This document shows positions 17,946 to 26,936 of a DNA stretch of 64,000 nucleotides, in pieces (within the stretch, counting starts at the first letter, position 1; the number at the start of each line of letters is the position of its first letter). The notes beneath the pieces were generated by a model, which saw nothing but the letters and a program-made list of their open reading frames with translations, did no database searches and had not been told where the DNA came from. The position numbers and the translations under genes were made by a program. The DNA comes from Chthoniobacter flavus Ellin428 (GTDB lineage Bacteria > Verrucomicrobiota > Verrucomicrobiia > Chthoniobacterales > Chthoniobacteraceae): assembly GCF_000173075.1 (NCBI RefSeq), contig NZ_ABVL01000020.1, forward strand, positions 1 to 64,000, in the 5' to 3' direction.

Positions 17946-19706
17946 ATGAAATTCCCCACCTCCCTGCGCCCCCGCCCGCTTCGCTCCTCGATCAGTCTTT
18001 GTGTGATCGGCTTGATGGGACTGGCCATCGACAGCCACCTCTCGGCCGACGTCACAATGCCCGCCATTTTCGGCGATCACATGGTGCTCCAGCGCGACAT
18101 CACTGCGAACGTCTGGGGCTGGGCCACACCGGGTGAAGCCGTCACCGTGACTGCCGGGCAGGATCACGCCACTGCCACCGCCGGAAAAGACGGCAAATGG
18201 ATGGTCAAACTGGCCAAACTCGCGGCGTCCTCGAAGCCGATCGAGATCACCGTCGCCGGGAAAAACCGCATCATCATCCACGACGTCCTCGTTGGCGACG
18301 TCTGGATCTGCTCGGGCCAATCCAATATGGAACTCGGCTCCAAGGCGGTGATGTCGACAGATGAGTTCAACAAGGCCGGCAATCCGCAGATTCGACTTTT
18401 TTCCGTGCCGAAATACATCGCGCCTGCACCGGCCAGGGACATCACCACCGCGCCGCAGGGCTTCCCGCTCCTCGGTACCTGGCAGGTGTGCACGCCGGAT
18501 ACACTTTCCAAGACCGGCGAATGGTCCGGCTTCCCTGCAGTGGGGTATTACTTTGGTAGCGAGATCCAGAAATACACGCAGCAACCGGTGGGCTTGATCG
18601 GCACCTGCTGGGGCGGCACGCGCATCAACTGCTGGACCAGTCTGCAAACGCTGCAATCCGTTCCGGCCATGGCCAGTATGGCGGCCGGCGCGGCGAAATT
18701 CCGCGATCAATACAAGGAACTCGAGGACCACTATCTGAATGTCGAGGTGCCGAAGTGGAAGGCCGACGTGGAGAAGTGGCAGCAGGACAACAAAGCGGTC
18801 ATCGATAAATACAACGAAGATTACAAGGCGTGGGAGGAAGCGAACAAGGCGGCCAAAGCCGAGCGAAAACCCGGCCCGCCCCGGCCCCGGGCGCCCATTG
18901 GACCAAAGGAACCCCGCGACCCCGTTCACAACAACCAGACTTCGGCCGCACTGTTCAACGGGATGATCGCCCCGCTCATTCCTTTCGGCATCAAGGGCGC
19001 CGTTTGGTATCAGGGCGAATCCAACGCCGATAACCCCGCTTTCTACAAGATCGCTCTGCCCGCGCTGATCAATGACTGGCGCACGCAATGGGGGCAGGGA
19101 AATTTCCCCTTCATGATCGTGCAGCTTCCGAATTTTGGTAATCCGAAGCCGGAGCCCAGCGAGAGCTACTGGGCCGGCACGCGCGAAGCGCAGGCCAATG
19201 CGCTGACGGTGACCGACACGGGCCTCGCCGTGACGATCGACCTCGCCGCCGGAGGCAACCTCCATCCGGGCGATAAATTGGACGTCGGCTATCGCCTCGC
19301 CCTGGCCGCCGAACGTGTGGCCTACGGCCAGCAGAACGTCGTCTCCTCTGGGCCGGTCTATAAGAGCTTCAAGGTGGAAGGAAACAAGGTTCGCATCACC
19401 TTTGATAACCTCGGGGGCGGATTGGTCCTCGGAAATCCGCCGGAACACTTCTTCACCAATCAGCGGAAGACCGCGCCGGCGGTTCCTTCGGAGCTGAAGG
19501 GATTTGCCATCGCCGGGGCCGATCACAAGTTCGTCTGGGCGAATGCGACCATCGATGGCAACAGCGTGGTGGTCTCGAGCGACAGCGTCGCCAATCCCGT
19601 GGCGGTCCGCTACGCGTGGGCGGATAATCCAGTATGTGATCTCTACAACAAGGAAGGCCTGCCGGCGATGCCGTTCCGGACGGACGATTTCCCGCCGGGG
19701 AAGTAA
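17946..19706 (+). CDS. Sialate O-acetylesterase family protein, secreted
   Basis: Predicted exported esterase of 586 residues that removes acetyl groups from sialic acid or other acetylated glycans. Seen: signal peptide LRSSISLCVIGLMGLAIDSH, an N-terminal beta domain (MPAIFGDHMVLQRD, family-typical), and SGNH-type nucleophile block GDVWICSGQSNMEL (Ser near 123). Further on are AVWYQGESNADN near 352 and GGNLHPGDKLDVGYRLAL near 436, holding the catalytic His/Asp. A lysine-rich insert (about 265-320, EKWQQDNKAVIDKYNEDYKA) interrupts the hydrolase domain, as in many members from Planctomycetes and Verrucomicrobia. ATG 17946 follows GAGAAG and gives a normal signal peptide. It is divergent from cassette 1 and shares its palindrome. 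The exact substrate cannot be told. Confidence 0.86.
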   Translation: MKFPTSLRPRPLRSSISLCVIGLMGLAIDSHLSADVTMPAIFGDHMVLQRDITANVWGWATPGEAVTVTAGQDHATATAGKDGKWMVKLAKLAASSKPIEITVAGKNRIIIHDVLVGDVWICSGQSNMELGSKAVMSTDEFNKAGNPQIRLFSVPKYIAPAPARDITTAPQGFPLLGTWQVCTPDTLSKTGEWSGFPAVGYYFGSEIQKYTQQPVGLIGTCWGGTRINCWTSLQTLQSVPAMASMAAGAAKFRDQYKELEDHYLNVEVPKWKADVEKWQQDNKAVIDKYNEDYKAWEEANKAAKAERKPGPPRPRAPIGPKEPRDPVHNNQTSAALFNGMIAPLIPFGIKGAVWYQGESNADNPAFYKIALPALINDWRTQWGQGNFPFMIVQLPNFGNPKPEPSESYWAGTREAQANALTVTDTGLAVTIDLAAGGNLHPGDKLDVGYRLALAAERVAYGQQNVVSSGPVYKSFKVEGNKVRITFDNLGGGLVLGNPPEHFFTNQRKTAPAVPSELKGFAIAGADHKFVWANATIDGNSVVVSSDSVANPVAVRYAWADNPVCDLYNKEGLPAMPFRTDDFPPGK

Positions 19707-19708
19707 GC

Positions 19709-19727
19709 CGTTCGGCAGAGCCGAACG
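19709..19727 (+). terminator. Hairpin after sialate esterase gene
   Basis: Perfect 8-bp stem CGTTCGGC / GCCGAACG with an AGA loop, 2 bp after the stop codon, followed by ATTAGTT rather than a strong T-run. Position and stem fit a transcription terminator, but the weak tail keeps confidence moderate. Confidence 0.5.
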
Positions 19728-19816
19728 ATTAGTTGCAGGTTTCTAAATCAGCAGCGGGGGTCTATGATCGCCGCTATCTTTTTGGTACGGCATTTAGAAA
19801 GAAATAGGCGCTTCCC

Positions 19817-19983
19817 CCCGCGTGTCATTCTGAGCGGAGTGCCCCGGGTGGTGAGGTGGCGGGGCACGCAGTCGAAGAACCCCGTCGCTTTACCAGAGAT
19901 CATCGCTGGTTGTTCCGCCGGGTTCTTCGACTGCGTTCCGGTCGTTACACTCCCTCCACTCCGCTCAAGAATGACACGCGGGA
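19817..19983. repeat. Nested palindromic repeat element 1
   Basis: About 167 bp. Outer arms pair around GTGTCATTCTGAGCGGAGTG (left) and CACTCCGCTCAAGAATGACA (right) with one bulge. Inner arms CAGTCGAAGAACCC and GGGTTCTTCGACTG pair too. 'TCATTCTGAGCGGAGT ... GTCGAAGAA' is typical of dispersed hairpin repeats found in many bacterial genomes. No coding potential is seen. The spacer 19707-20347 holds this element, element 2 and a hairpin, and no gene. Confidence 0.8.
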
Positions 19984-20064
19984 AGGGCGGATTATTTTTT
20001 TAAAAGATTCTTGGAAAGGCGATTGGACACATCATGATGCATAGTTTGGGAAAGCGTAAGGCAA

Positions 20065-20316
20065 GAGCGCGAAGCGCTCCAAAAATTAATGTCATCCAGC
20101 GGAGTGCCCCGGTGGGCGAAGGTGGGCGGGGTATGCAGTCGAAGGATCTTCAAATATCCGCGGGCGAAGGTGGTGCGAATAAAGGCGCGTGGTCACGCGC
20201 ATGGTAGTGGAAGCTCCGCACCGCCGTTGCCCACGGAAGCGTGAGGTCCTTCGACTCCGCCCCATGCTTCCACGCTCCGCTCAGGATGACGGGATTTTTT
20301 CGAGCGCTTCGCGCAT
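20065..20316. repeat. Nested palindromic repeat element 2
   Basis: About 250 bp, related to element 1. Outermost arms GCGCGAAGCGCTC (20067-20079) and GAGCGCTTCGCGC (20302-20314) pair perfectly. The next arms are GTCATCCAGCGGAGTG (from 20091) and CGCTCCGCTCAGGATGAC (to 20290), then CAGTCGAAGGATCTTC against GGTCCTTCGACTCC. It ends next to the 3' end of the glycosidase gene and could serve as its terminator. A non-autonomous mobile repeat is the likely origin; no transposase is present. Confidence 0.78.
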
Positions 20317-20347
20317 CTCTGCCCAGCGCTCACTCACAGCGTGTTAG

Positions 20348-23258
20348 TTACCTCACAAATCCCCAATCCGTCAAAATGCGCCCACCGAATTGCCGGCCGC
20401 CGCCGCCCCAGTTCGGTGAAAACCCGTAAGCTCCGGCTTGCAGATCGCCCGCTTCCTGCGTCCAAAAAGTGCGACCGCGTCCGCCGGAATCATTCACCGC
20501 GAAGGCGAAATTCGTGCGGTAAGTCTCTCCGTGATGCAGCCCTTGCAATTTCGTCCCGAGTCCGCTGAGGCACGACCACGGGATGGCCAGTTCATAAAAG
20601 AAAACCTTGGTGTTCTCATCGTAACGCACGACGACTTGTCCCTCAGTACCGCTCTTCGGCGCGGCCTGCATCGCTCCCAGCGGCGGCGTGGTTTGCGCGT
20701 TCGTCGGGTAGTAGGATTGATAGTTCGTCCCCGGCGCCTTCAGACGGTCCAATTCGGAAACGCCGTTGCCGATCTGCGCGGCGGAAAATTCGTAGTCGAT
20801 GTCCGAGCCGAGCGCTTTCTCGTAGAGCGGATTCCCGCGCACCAAGTCATCGGGATTGCGGTCGAGGCAATGGAAGGCGAGCTGCAGGCAGTCATGCATG
20901 TAGGGCATGTTTTTCGTCGAAGAGATGTCGCCATTGTAGGGTTCCGCGCGGTCGAGCTTGGCGTCCGGAATCTGCGCGGCGACGTAGAAGTTCTGCGCGT
21001 CCCACTTGGTCCACACGCGATAGATCGCCGTTCCTCCGGCAATTTTTGCGCGAGGAGGTCCGCGGCCTTGTCGGGATTCAACGCGATCTCGCGCCAGTCC
21101 TTGCCACCACGTGCGACCATGGTGACCGGAATCGCGTCCTTCCAATCGGAGAGGTCGCCATCGATCTTCGGCGTGCCATACGTCGCGCACGCCACCTGCA
21201 CCACCTGGTCGCCGTCCTGCGTAATGCCCCCAGCCGTCGCGTGAAACTGCACGCGGTAACGATTAATTTCATTCGACGTGGCAGAGGTGACCGGAAATTC
21301 CACGAAGCGAATCTCGCCGGGTTTCATGTCCTTCAGATCCGCTGTCGAAGTGGTCAGGGTAATCTCCTTCGGCGCCGTGATTTCGAGGTGAGCATCCGTG
21401 GCGCGCGGCAAAAGGTTTTCCACTTTGACGCGCAATTTCGGATGCGTGCCGAGCGGCGCATCGAAGCTACGCGGATTCACCAGCAGCGCCGGCAGCCCCT
21501 CGAACTTCGCTTTCGTGAGCGTCTCGCGCACTTTCTCCACCGGCAGTTTGCTCACGAGGTAACGCGCTTCCCAAGTCTGCATCGGCATGCGCAATTGATC
21601 GGCCTCCTTTTGACCGATCTTGCGACCGAGAAAGTCATAGGCGTCGAAATCGGCCGCGGGCAGTCGCATTACGCTTTGCTGGCGTTCGGATTCATCGGCC
21701 GTCGCGGGCGTAAACTCACCCAAAGGGCGCCGCTCCGGAATGACCACGACAATGCTCGTTCCGTCCTTTTTGACGAAGTGCAGGGCCCAGCCCGATTTGC
21801 TGCTGGCGTAGATGTCACCCAGCAATTTGGCGTCCTCGAGGAAATGGGTCATCGTGCTGAAAGCCACCAGTGCCGGCCGCGGCGCGGGCACACCAGCCTC
21901 ATCGTCCCACAGATTGTGTTCTCCGCCCGAGAATTTGCTCGGTCCGTATTGGCTGGTGAAGAAGAACGGGCGAATCGGCGTATCGCCGGCGCCGAGCTTG
22001 CTGAGCAGATACAGCGGCGCCACGGTACGGGCGACCATCATATCTTCATCGAAGCGGGGCAGGGGCGCGAACATGTAGGCCGCGGTGCCGAGCTCCGGTT
22101 GCCCAGATGCCGCCACCTTCACCGTGAGAGTATTTCTTCAGGAGTTGTGATTCGACCGCCGAGAACGACGGATGATTCATGTCCGGCTTGCCGTAAGGAT
22201 GGCTCGAGACGCCGTCCACATAGCCGGCATTTTTGCTGCCTTGAGCGAAGACGACATCGCGCTGATACGAGGTCGAACCGCCACCTATCAATTTCACATC
22301 CGGCATCTCCCGGTTTCACGCGATCCCAGATCATGCGCGACATGTCGCGGTAATCCTGTGCCGTGCCGGTCCGCCACGTCCAGCCGCCGACCCACGGCTC
22401 GTTCCAGATCTCCCAGTATTTCACCTCATCGTGCAACGGCTTGATGAGATGATAGACCATGTCGGTTTGGACCTGCATGTCGTCCGGGCGATTGCGGTGC
22501 CAGCCGCCCTTGCCGCCGCCGAGGCAGTTCCAGGGCAGATTGTAATTCACATAGCCGAGGCAGAGCACGCCGTGATCTTTCCACTGGTGAATGATGTCGC
22601 GCACGACGCCGATCTCCTTGTCGTTCCAATAGCGAATCGTGTCCTCCGGTTTGCGGACGAAGGGATCGCCGCTCTTCTGCATGACATCGGCGGGATTGGT
22701 GTGCGGAATGCCGCGGCGCCATTTCACGCCGATCAATTCCGCCACCTGCATGTCCTCCGGCTTCTCGCCGATGCCGAGGCCAAACATGCTGTCGGGCCGC
22801 GGTCCCTTGGCCGCAGCGCGGATTACGCCGAACGAACTGTGAATGTGCGCTGTCTGGCCACCGGCTTCGACCGCGACCCGCAATTCAAACCAGCCACAGC
22901 GCGGCGCCCTGAAAGGGTAGGGCACTTCGAGTTTCGCCCCCGGTTCGAGTCGGACGGTCTTGCGCTCGAGTTGCGCGACCGTCCCGTGATCGTCCACCAA
23001 CTCGCCAGTGATGACACAATCGGATGGACCACTGACTTTGCTATGCAGCGTGAGCGTGAAGGGAATATCCTTCGCCTTGGGGCCGAGATAATCCTCCTCG
23101 GGAAACAAGCCGCCCACGACCGGCGAAACCAATTTTTCTGCCGCCACCGGTTCCTGCGTGGCGGAGGTTTCCTTGGGCTGGGGTTCTGCACTGATCACGC
23201 TGCCACCACACAACAGAGCCGCGGTGAGGAACGTCGGGACGGATAACTTTCGATTCAT
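20348..23258 (-). CDS. Secreted glycoside hydrolase with C-terminal sugar-binding domain, three frameshifts
   Basis: If repaired, one exported protein of about 969 residues. Part 1 (23258 to about 22308): signal peptide MNRKLSVPTFLTAALLCGGS, a beta domain, then a TIM-barrel-like region with VKYWEIWNEPW, whose NEP glutamate is typical of clan GH-A acid/base residues. Part 2 (about 22306-22098): MPDVKLIGGGSTSYQRDVVF. Part 3 resumes as LGTAAYMFAPLPRFDEDMMV. Removing one G at 22094-22099 restores IWATELGTAAY, which would hold the nucleophile. A missing A in the T5/A5 run at 21043-21047 (minus strand A) joins DKAADLLAQK to IAGGTAIYRVWTKWDAQNFY. The C-terminal part resembles CBM9/DOMON-like domains. 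It lies 13 bp after the NHL gene, in the same operon. GH family is uncertain (GH39/GH5-like). Confidence 0.72.
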
Positions 23259-23271
23259 AATAAAGGCGAGA

Positions 23272-26200
23272 TCATTGCAATTGGAGTGTGCCCCAGTCAT
23301 CCGTGGGGCGGGCTTCGGTGGGGACGTCGCTGACCATGCCGCTGACGCCGCTGTGCCAGTACTCACGGATGGCGGTTTTGTGTCCGGTCGGATCGGAATA
23401 GAATGCCCCGAGTTCGAAAGGCACGGACAGGCCGGGTTTCGGATCGATGCCCAGTAAGTCCCACGGCAGCGTGAGTTGGACGTTGTAACTGTCTTTGGTC
23501 CGTCGCACGCCCACCGGAATCGACAGCTTCTCGACGAGCGGTACGCGGGTTTCCGCGACGCCGGACTTATAGGTCACACCCTGCGAACTATCCGCGGCAT
23601 CATAGCGCAACCGCACCACTACCGGTTGACCGGCATTCATGGTGATGACAAAGCGGCAACGCCCCAACGTCGGGGATTTAATCTGCAGATCGGCGGCATC
23701 GCCGGTGGTAAAGGCCAGCGTCCAGTCGGGTTCGTTGTTGATGAAAGGCGAATCGTCCCCGGTGACCGACCATTTCAAGTGCAGCCCGCGTTTGTCCCAC
23801 GCCGGCCAGACGGTGGCGCTGGCAAATTGTGCGGGCTCGCCGCGGAAAGCGTCGGTCTTGGGTATGACGCTGGGCGCGATCAACGGCCCGGGCTTGGGGT
23901 GATCGCCGGTCGACGCGATTTGGGCCGCCGCCGCGCCGGGATCCAAACGTCCGCCTTTGCCGAAAAGGCCCACGCCGGCAACCAGCTTCAAGGTGCCGCC
24001 GGAGAAGCGCTGCACGGAATTCAGGCCCGTGAGTTCGACCACAGCCGAACGTCCCATCCCGAGCAGATAGTAGTGTCCTTTCTCGAATCCCTGGCCGGTC
24101 GCTTCCGCGCGGGCGAAGTGACCGTTGAAGCATTCTTCGCCGACCGTGTATCTGTCCAATTCCATCCCGGCTTTCGCCTCGGGAATGGTATCCCAGTTGT
24201 CGCCAAACGCGTAGGGACGGAACATGGTGGCGATGAATAGGCCATCGTTGCGGGTCAGGAAATAACTCATTCCATCCACACTATGCAGCATGTAGACCGG
24301 ACCGAGATCGCCGGGACCCTGGGCCACGCCCTGCATGGAATTGATGCGAAAAACATGGCCGGGATAGGTCACCGCGCGTTTCGCGGGGCCGAGCTCGCGC
24401 AGTCCTTTGGGATTGATCGGATAAGACCAAAGTAACTTGCCCTGCGCCGAATGCAGCGCACCGAAGGACAACATCGAGCCATCGTCGCCGACTTGATCGA
24501 CGTTGAAGCTATCGTCCGTAACCTTGGTCAAGTTATCCCACTTATAAACGGGCGCGCCGATGGCGTTGAAGCCACTGCGCTGCAAGCGATAGACGCCGCC
24601 ACCATGTTCCTTGCGGACGGGCATGTAGGCGTTGAGTTGATGATCCAGCGTCACGGTTTCCGCATCGGGGATTTCGTGAAACTGGATTTCATCGGTCTGC
24701 ACGCGGCCGTCGCCGTTCGCGTCGGTCCAGAGGAAACCGCTGATTTCCTTCGGCCACGGATTCGCAATCCAGATGCCGGAGTTGCGCGGGTGGATCGAGT
24801 GCGGCACGTCCGAAGCATCGGTCGCGATGTGCATCTGCGCGGCGTATTTCGGCCAGGCGGGCAATTTTCGCGCGGCTTCGAGAATGACCGGCGGCATCCA
24901 TTGTTCCTCGCGCCGGCATTCGAGTTCGCGATTGCGCATCCACGTACGCAGATTTCCGATCGCCGCTTCCGGGACAAATTTGTCGTCTTTATATTCGCCG
25001 ATCATTACCGGCCCGGTGCCGTTGAATTGCTCGGGTTCCCAATGCGCCTGGGCGCCGTGGCCGTAGCCGCCCTGGCAGGCAGTGAAGCGGCGTCCGTCGA
25101 GCGGGAAGACCACACCCGGCGTGCCCATGAAAGGAAGATCCGGTTGATAGGCGTGCTCTTTCCACGAATCGTAAGCGCGCCATGGCAGATCGGTCGCCTG
25201 GTAACTCCCGTTGGTGAGATTGACGTCGAAGATGACGCCGTAGTTGGTGTCGATCACCCGCCACGGTTGGGTGGGATCGATCATCGCCGCGCCGCCGCCA
25301 TACATCGCGGGGCCGAGGAATTGTTGCGTCAGCTTGGGGGCGGTAGCGGCGAGGTCGTTGGGAATTTCCCACACACTGACGCGTTTCGGTGAAGTGGTGA
25401 ATTCGGTGACCCACAATCGGCCGCGGGCATCCACGGCGATTCCTCCCGGCTGCCAAAATGAATTGGGATCGATGTGTCCCGGTTGCCGGCCGCCTTTGAG
25501 TCCAATGGCGCGCAACTGTCGGCCTTTCGCGTCGAAGATTTTGATCTGCTGCGATGACTCACCGTTCAGTCGCAGCGCGCGCCACGGCATTTGGCCATCG
25601 GACGTGAAGCGGTGCATCCCGGTGTTGCCCTGATCGGAAACGTAGATACGACCCTTGGCATCGGTGGCGATGGCGTAGGGCGCGGAGAGTCCGTCGCTGA
25701 CGAGTGGCTTGGTTTCGCCAGTGCTGGTGTCGAGCACGGCAATGGAATTCTCCAGCGCTGCGACACAACGGCCATCGGGCAGCCAGGCGACACCCCAGGG
25801 CCGGACCGGCAGGACGCGCTGCAGTTTGAGTTTCTCTCCCGATTTGCCGAGGGAGAAAACATACGTCCGTGGAATCTTTCCAAATAAGTCGACCACGTAT
25901 AACTCTCCGTTAGTGCCGTCCGCACCTTGATGTCCGCCGATCACCCGCAAGCCGGGCGCAAAGGTGCAAGGCGGACGGGGCTCCGTGTTAGTCTGGTCGC
26001 TCGGCAGATCCGTTTTTTCCATGACCAGCCAGCTCTTGCCCGTGACGGGGTCGACTTCCCAAACGGCATTCTGCTCCAGATAGCTGTTGGCGAAGACGCG
26101 TTCGCCGACGACGGCCAGCGCTTCGGCTCCGGCCCACGCGCGTTTGGCCAGCCAGCGCACGCCCCATTGCTTGTGTCCATCGAGATCGCTGCTGACCAGG

Positions 26201-26634
26201 CCATGACCATCTTCCGCTTCATTGGAACCGAGCAGGACCCGGTCGCCCACGGCCGCGACCGCGGTCGCGCTGCTATGATCGGCGAGCCAGCCGCCGGTGC
26301 TGCCGTAGAGCCACGGCGGATTTCCGTATTGGAACGACCCACGATAGAGCGCGTGCATCGCGTCGCGATGCAAGCCCAGCCAGCGGTAATCTCCTGGGGG
26401 AACAGGATTTCCATCGTCATCGCGACCGTCCCACTCCACGGCGTGCTCGCCCTTGGTGAAATGCAGATCGCCGAAGAGGTTGCGCACGCGCCTCCCGTTC
26501 GCATCATCGATCGCGACCGTCGCCCAGCCGTCGTGCGGCATGGTGAAGACGATCGCATTTTCCTTTTCCCCGCGGGCGCGATGGACGCCGCCGAGCAGTA
26601 GAAGGAGAGCGACGAGGGGCGAGCGATAATTCAT
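23272..26634 (-). CDS. Secreted NHL-repeat protein with FlgD-like and CBM9-like domains
   Basis: Exported protein of about 1120 residues. Start ATG 26634 gives signal peptide MNYRSPLVALLLLLGGVHRA. A FlgD-Ig-like segment follows (GEHAVEWDGRDDDGNPVPPG, about 60-85). Beta-propeller/NHL blocks include APYAIATDAKGRIYVSDQGN and PGGIAVDARGRLWVTEF. A calcium-loop-like DANGDGRVQTDE is near 630. The C-terminal 190 residues (FASATVWPAWDKRGLHLKWS ... YNVQLTLPWDLLGIDPKPGL) look like the CBM9/DOMON domain at the end of the next gene. No catalytic motif is evident, so a glycan-binding or scaffold role is more likely than an enzyme. It is first in a two-gene operon with the glycosidase and has palindrome site 3 about 90 bp upstream. 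Confidence 0.78.
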   Translation of the reverse strand: MNYRSPLVALLLLLGGVHRARGEKENAIVFTMPHDGWATVAIDDANGRRVRNLFGDLHFTKGEHAVEWDGRDDDGNPVPPGDYRWLGLHRDAMHALYRGSFQYGNPPWLYGSTGGWLADHSSATAVAAVGDRVLLGSNEAEDGHGLVSSDLDGHKQWGVRWLAKRAWAGAEALAVVGERVFANSYLEQNAVWEVDPVTGKSWLVMEKTDLPSDQTNTEPRPPCTFAPGLRVIGGHQGADGTNGELYVVDLFGKIPRTYVFSLGKSGEKLKLQRVLPVRPWGVAWLPDGRCVAALENSIAVLDTSTGETKPLVSDGLSAPYAIATDAKGRIYVSDQGNTGMHRFTSDGQMPWRALRLNGESSQQIKIFDAKGRQLRAIGLKGGRQPGHIDPNSFWQPGGIAVDARGRLWVTEFTTSPKRVSVWEIPNDLAATAPKLTQQFLGPAMYGGGAAMIDPTQPWRVIDTNYGVIFDVNLTNGSYQATDLPWRAYDSWKEHAYQPDLPFMGTPGVVFPLDGRRFTACQGGYGHGAQAHWEPEQFNGTGPVMIGEYKDDKFVPEAAIGNLRTWMRNRELECRREEQWMPPVILEAARKLPAWPKYAAQMHIATDASDVPHSIHPRNSGIWIANPWPKEISGFLWTDANGDGRVQTDEIQFHEIPDAETVTLDHQLNAYMPVRKEHGGGVYRLQRSGFNAIGAPVYKWDNLTKVTDDSFNVDQVGDDGSMLSFGALHSAQGKLLWSYPINPKGLRELGPAKRAVTYPGHVFRINSMQGVAQGPGDLGPVYMLHSVDGMSYFLTRNDGLFIATMFRPYAFGDNWDTIPEAKAGMELDRYTVGEECFNGHFARAEATGQGFEKGHYYLLGMGRSAVVELTGLNSVQRFSGGTLKLVAGVGLFGKGGRLDPGAAAAQIASTGDHPKPGPLIAPSVIPKTDAFRGEPAQFASATVWPAWDKRGLHLKWSVTGDDSPFINNEPDWTLAFTTGDAADLQIKSPTLGRCRFVITMNAGQPVVVRLRYDAADSSQGVTYKSGVAETRVPLVEKLSIPVGVRRTKDSYNVQLTLPWDLLGIDPKPGLSVPFELGAFYSDPTGHKTAIREYWHSGVSGMVSDVPTEARPTDDWGTLQLQ

Positions 26635-26724
26635 ACAGGTTGAAACCGCCAATGTGCCTCGAATATCAGGCGGCAACGACCGGCAGGAAAGGGGATGCAT
26701 AGGTTATTCTGCGGAGCTGGGATG

Positions 26725-26748
26725 ACCATTGTCCGAATGGCCAATAGC
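26725..26748. promoter_or_regulatory. Inverted repeat, candidate NarL-type operator (site 3)
   Basis: Core TTGTCCG-AA-TGGCCAA (26729-26744), the same 7-2-7 layout as the sites at 8414 and 17849, with AATAGC conserved on the right side. It lies between the NHL-protein operon (start 26634) and the giant adhesin gene. A flanking 15-mer, CTGCGGAGCTGGGAT at 26709-26723, matches CTGCGAAGCTGGGAT at 8437-8451 except for one base. Confidence 0.58.
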
Positions 26749-26931
26749 GCGAGAGGTGTCATTTTCGCGATGCGGGTTCGAAGTGTTGTCAAAAACGACT
26801 CTCCCGAAGGAAGTGAAACGCATCCGACAAAGGTGGTTTTACACCCGGCACGTAATAATACGGAGTTACCAGAGGATAGGATACGTCAGATTACGCATCG
26901 TAACTCAACTTATGCAGACTTTGAGTAACCG
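26749..26931. other. Upstream region of the giant adhesin gene, no gene seen
   Basis: Relatively AT-rich for this window. It holds TTGTCAAAAAC at 26786-26796, also found in the promoter region at 43314, and TAATAAT near 26850, but I cannot place a convincing promoter. It ends in an inverted repeat (26894-26936) that runs into the first possible start codon of the adhesin. No open frame here looks real. Confidence 0.5.
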
Positions 26932-26936
26932 ATGCG
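26894..26936 (+). promoter_or_regulatory. Inverted repeat overlapping the possible adhesin start codon
   Basis: Arms CGCATCGTAACTCAA (left) and TTGAGTAACCGATGCG (right) pair with one bulged base around a loop of about 12 nt. The right arm contains ATG 26932. In mRNA it could hide that start codon; in DNA it could be an operator. If the real start is 27019 or 27022, the hairpin would lie in the 5' leader. Confidence 0.45.

Noticed and set aside
17628..19526. Minus-strand open frame of 632 codons
   Set aside because: Antisense of the sialate esterase gene and overlapping cassette gene B; no domain.
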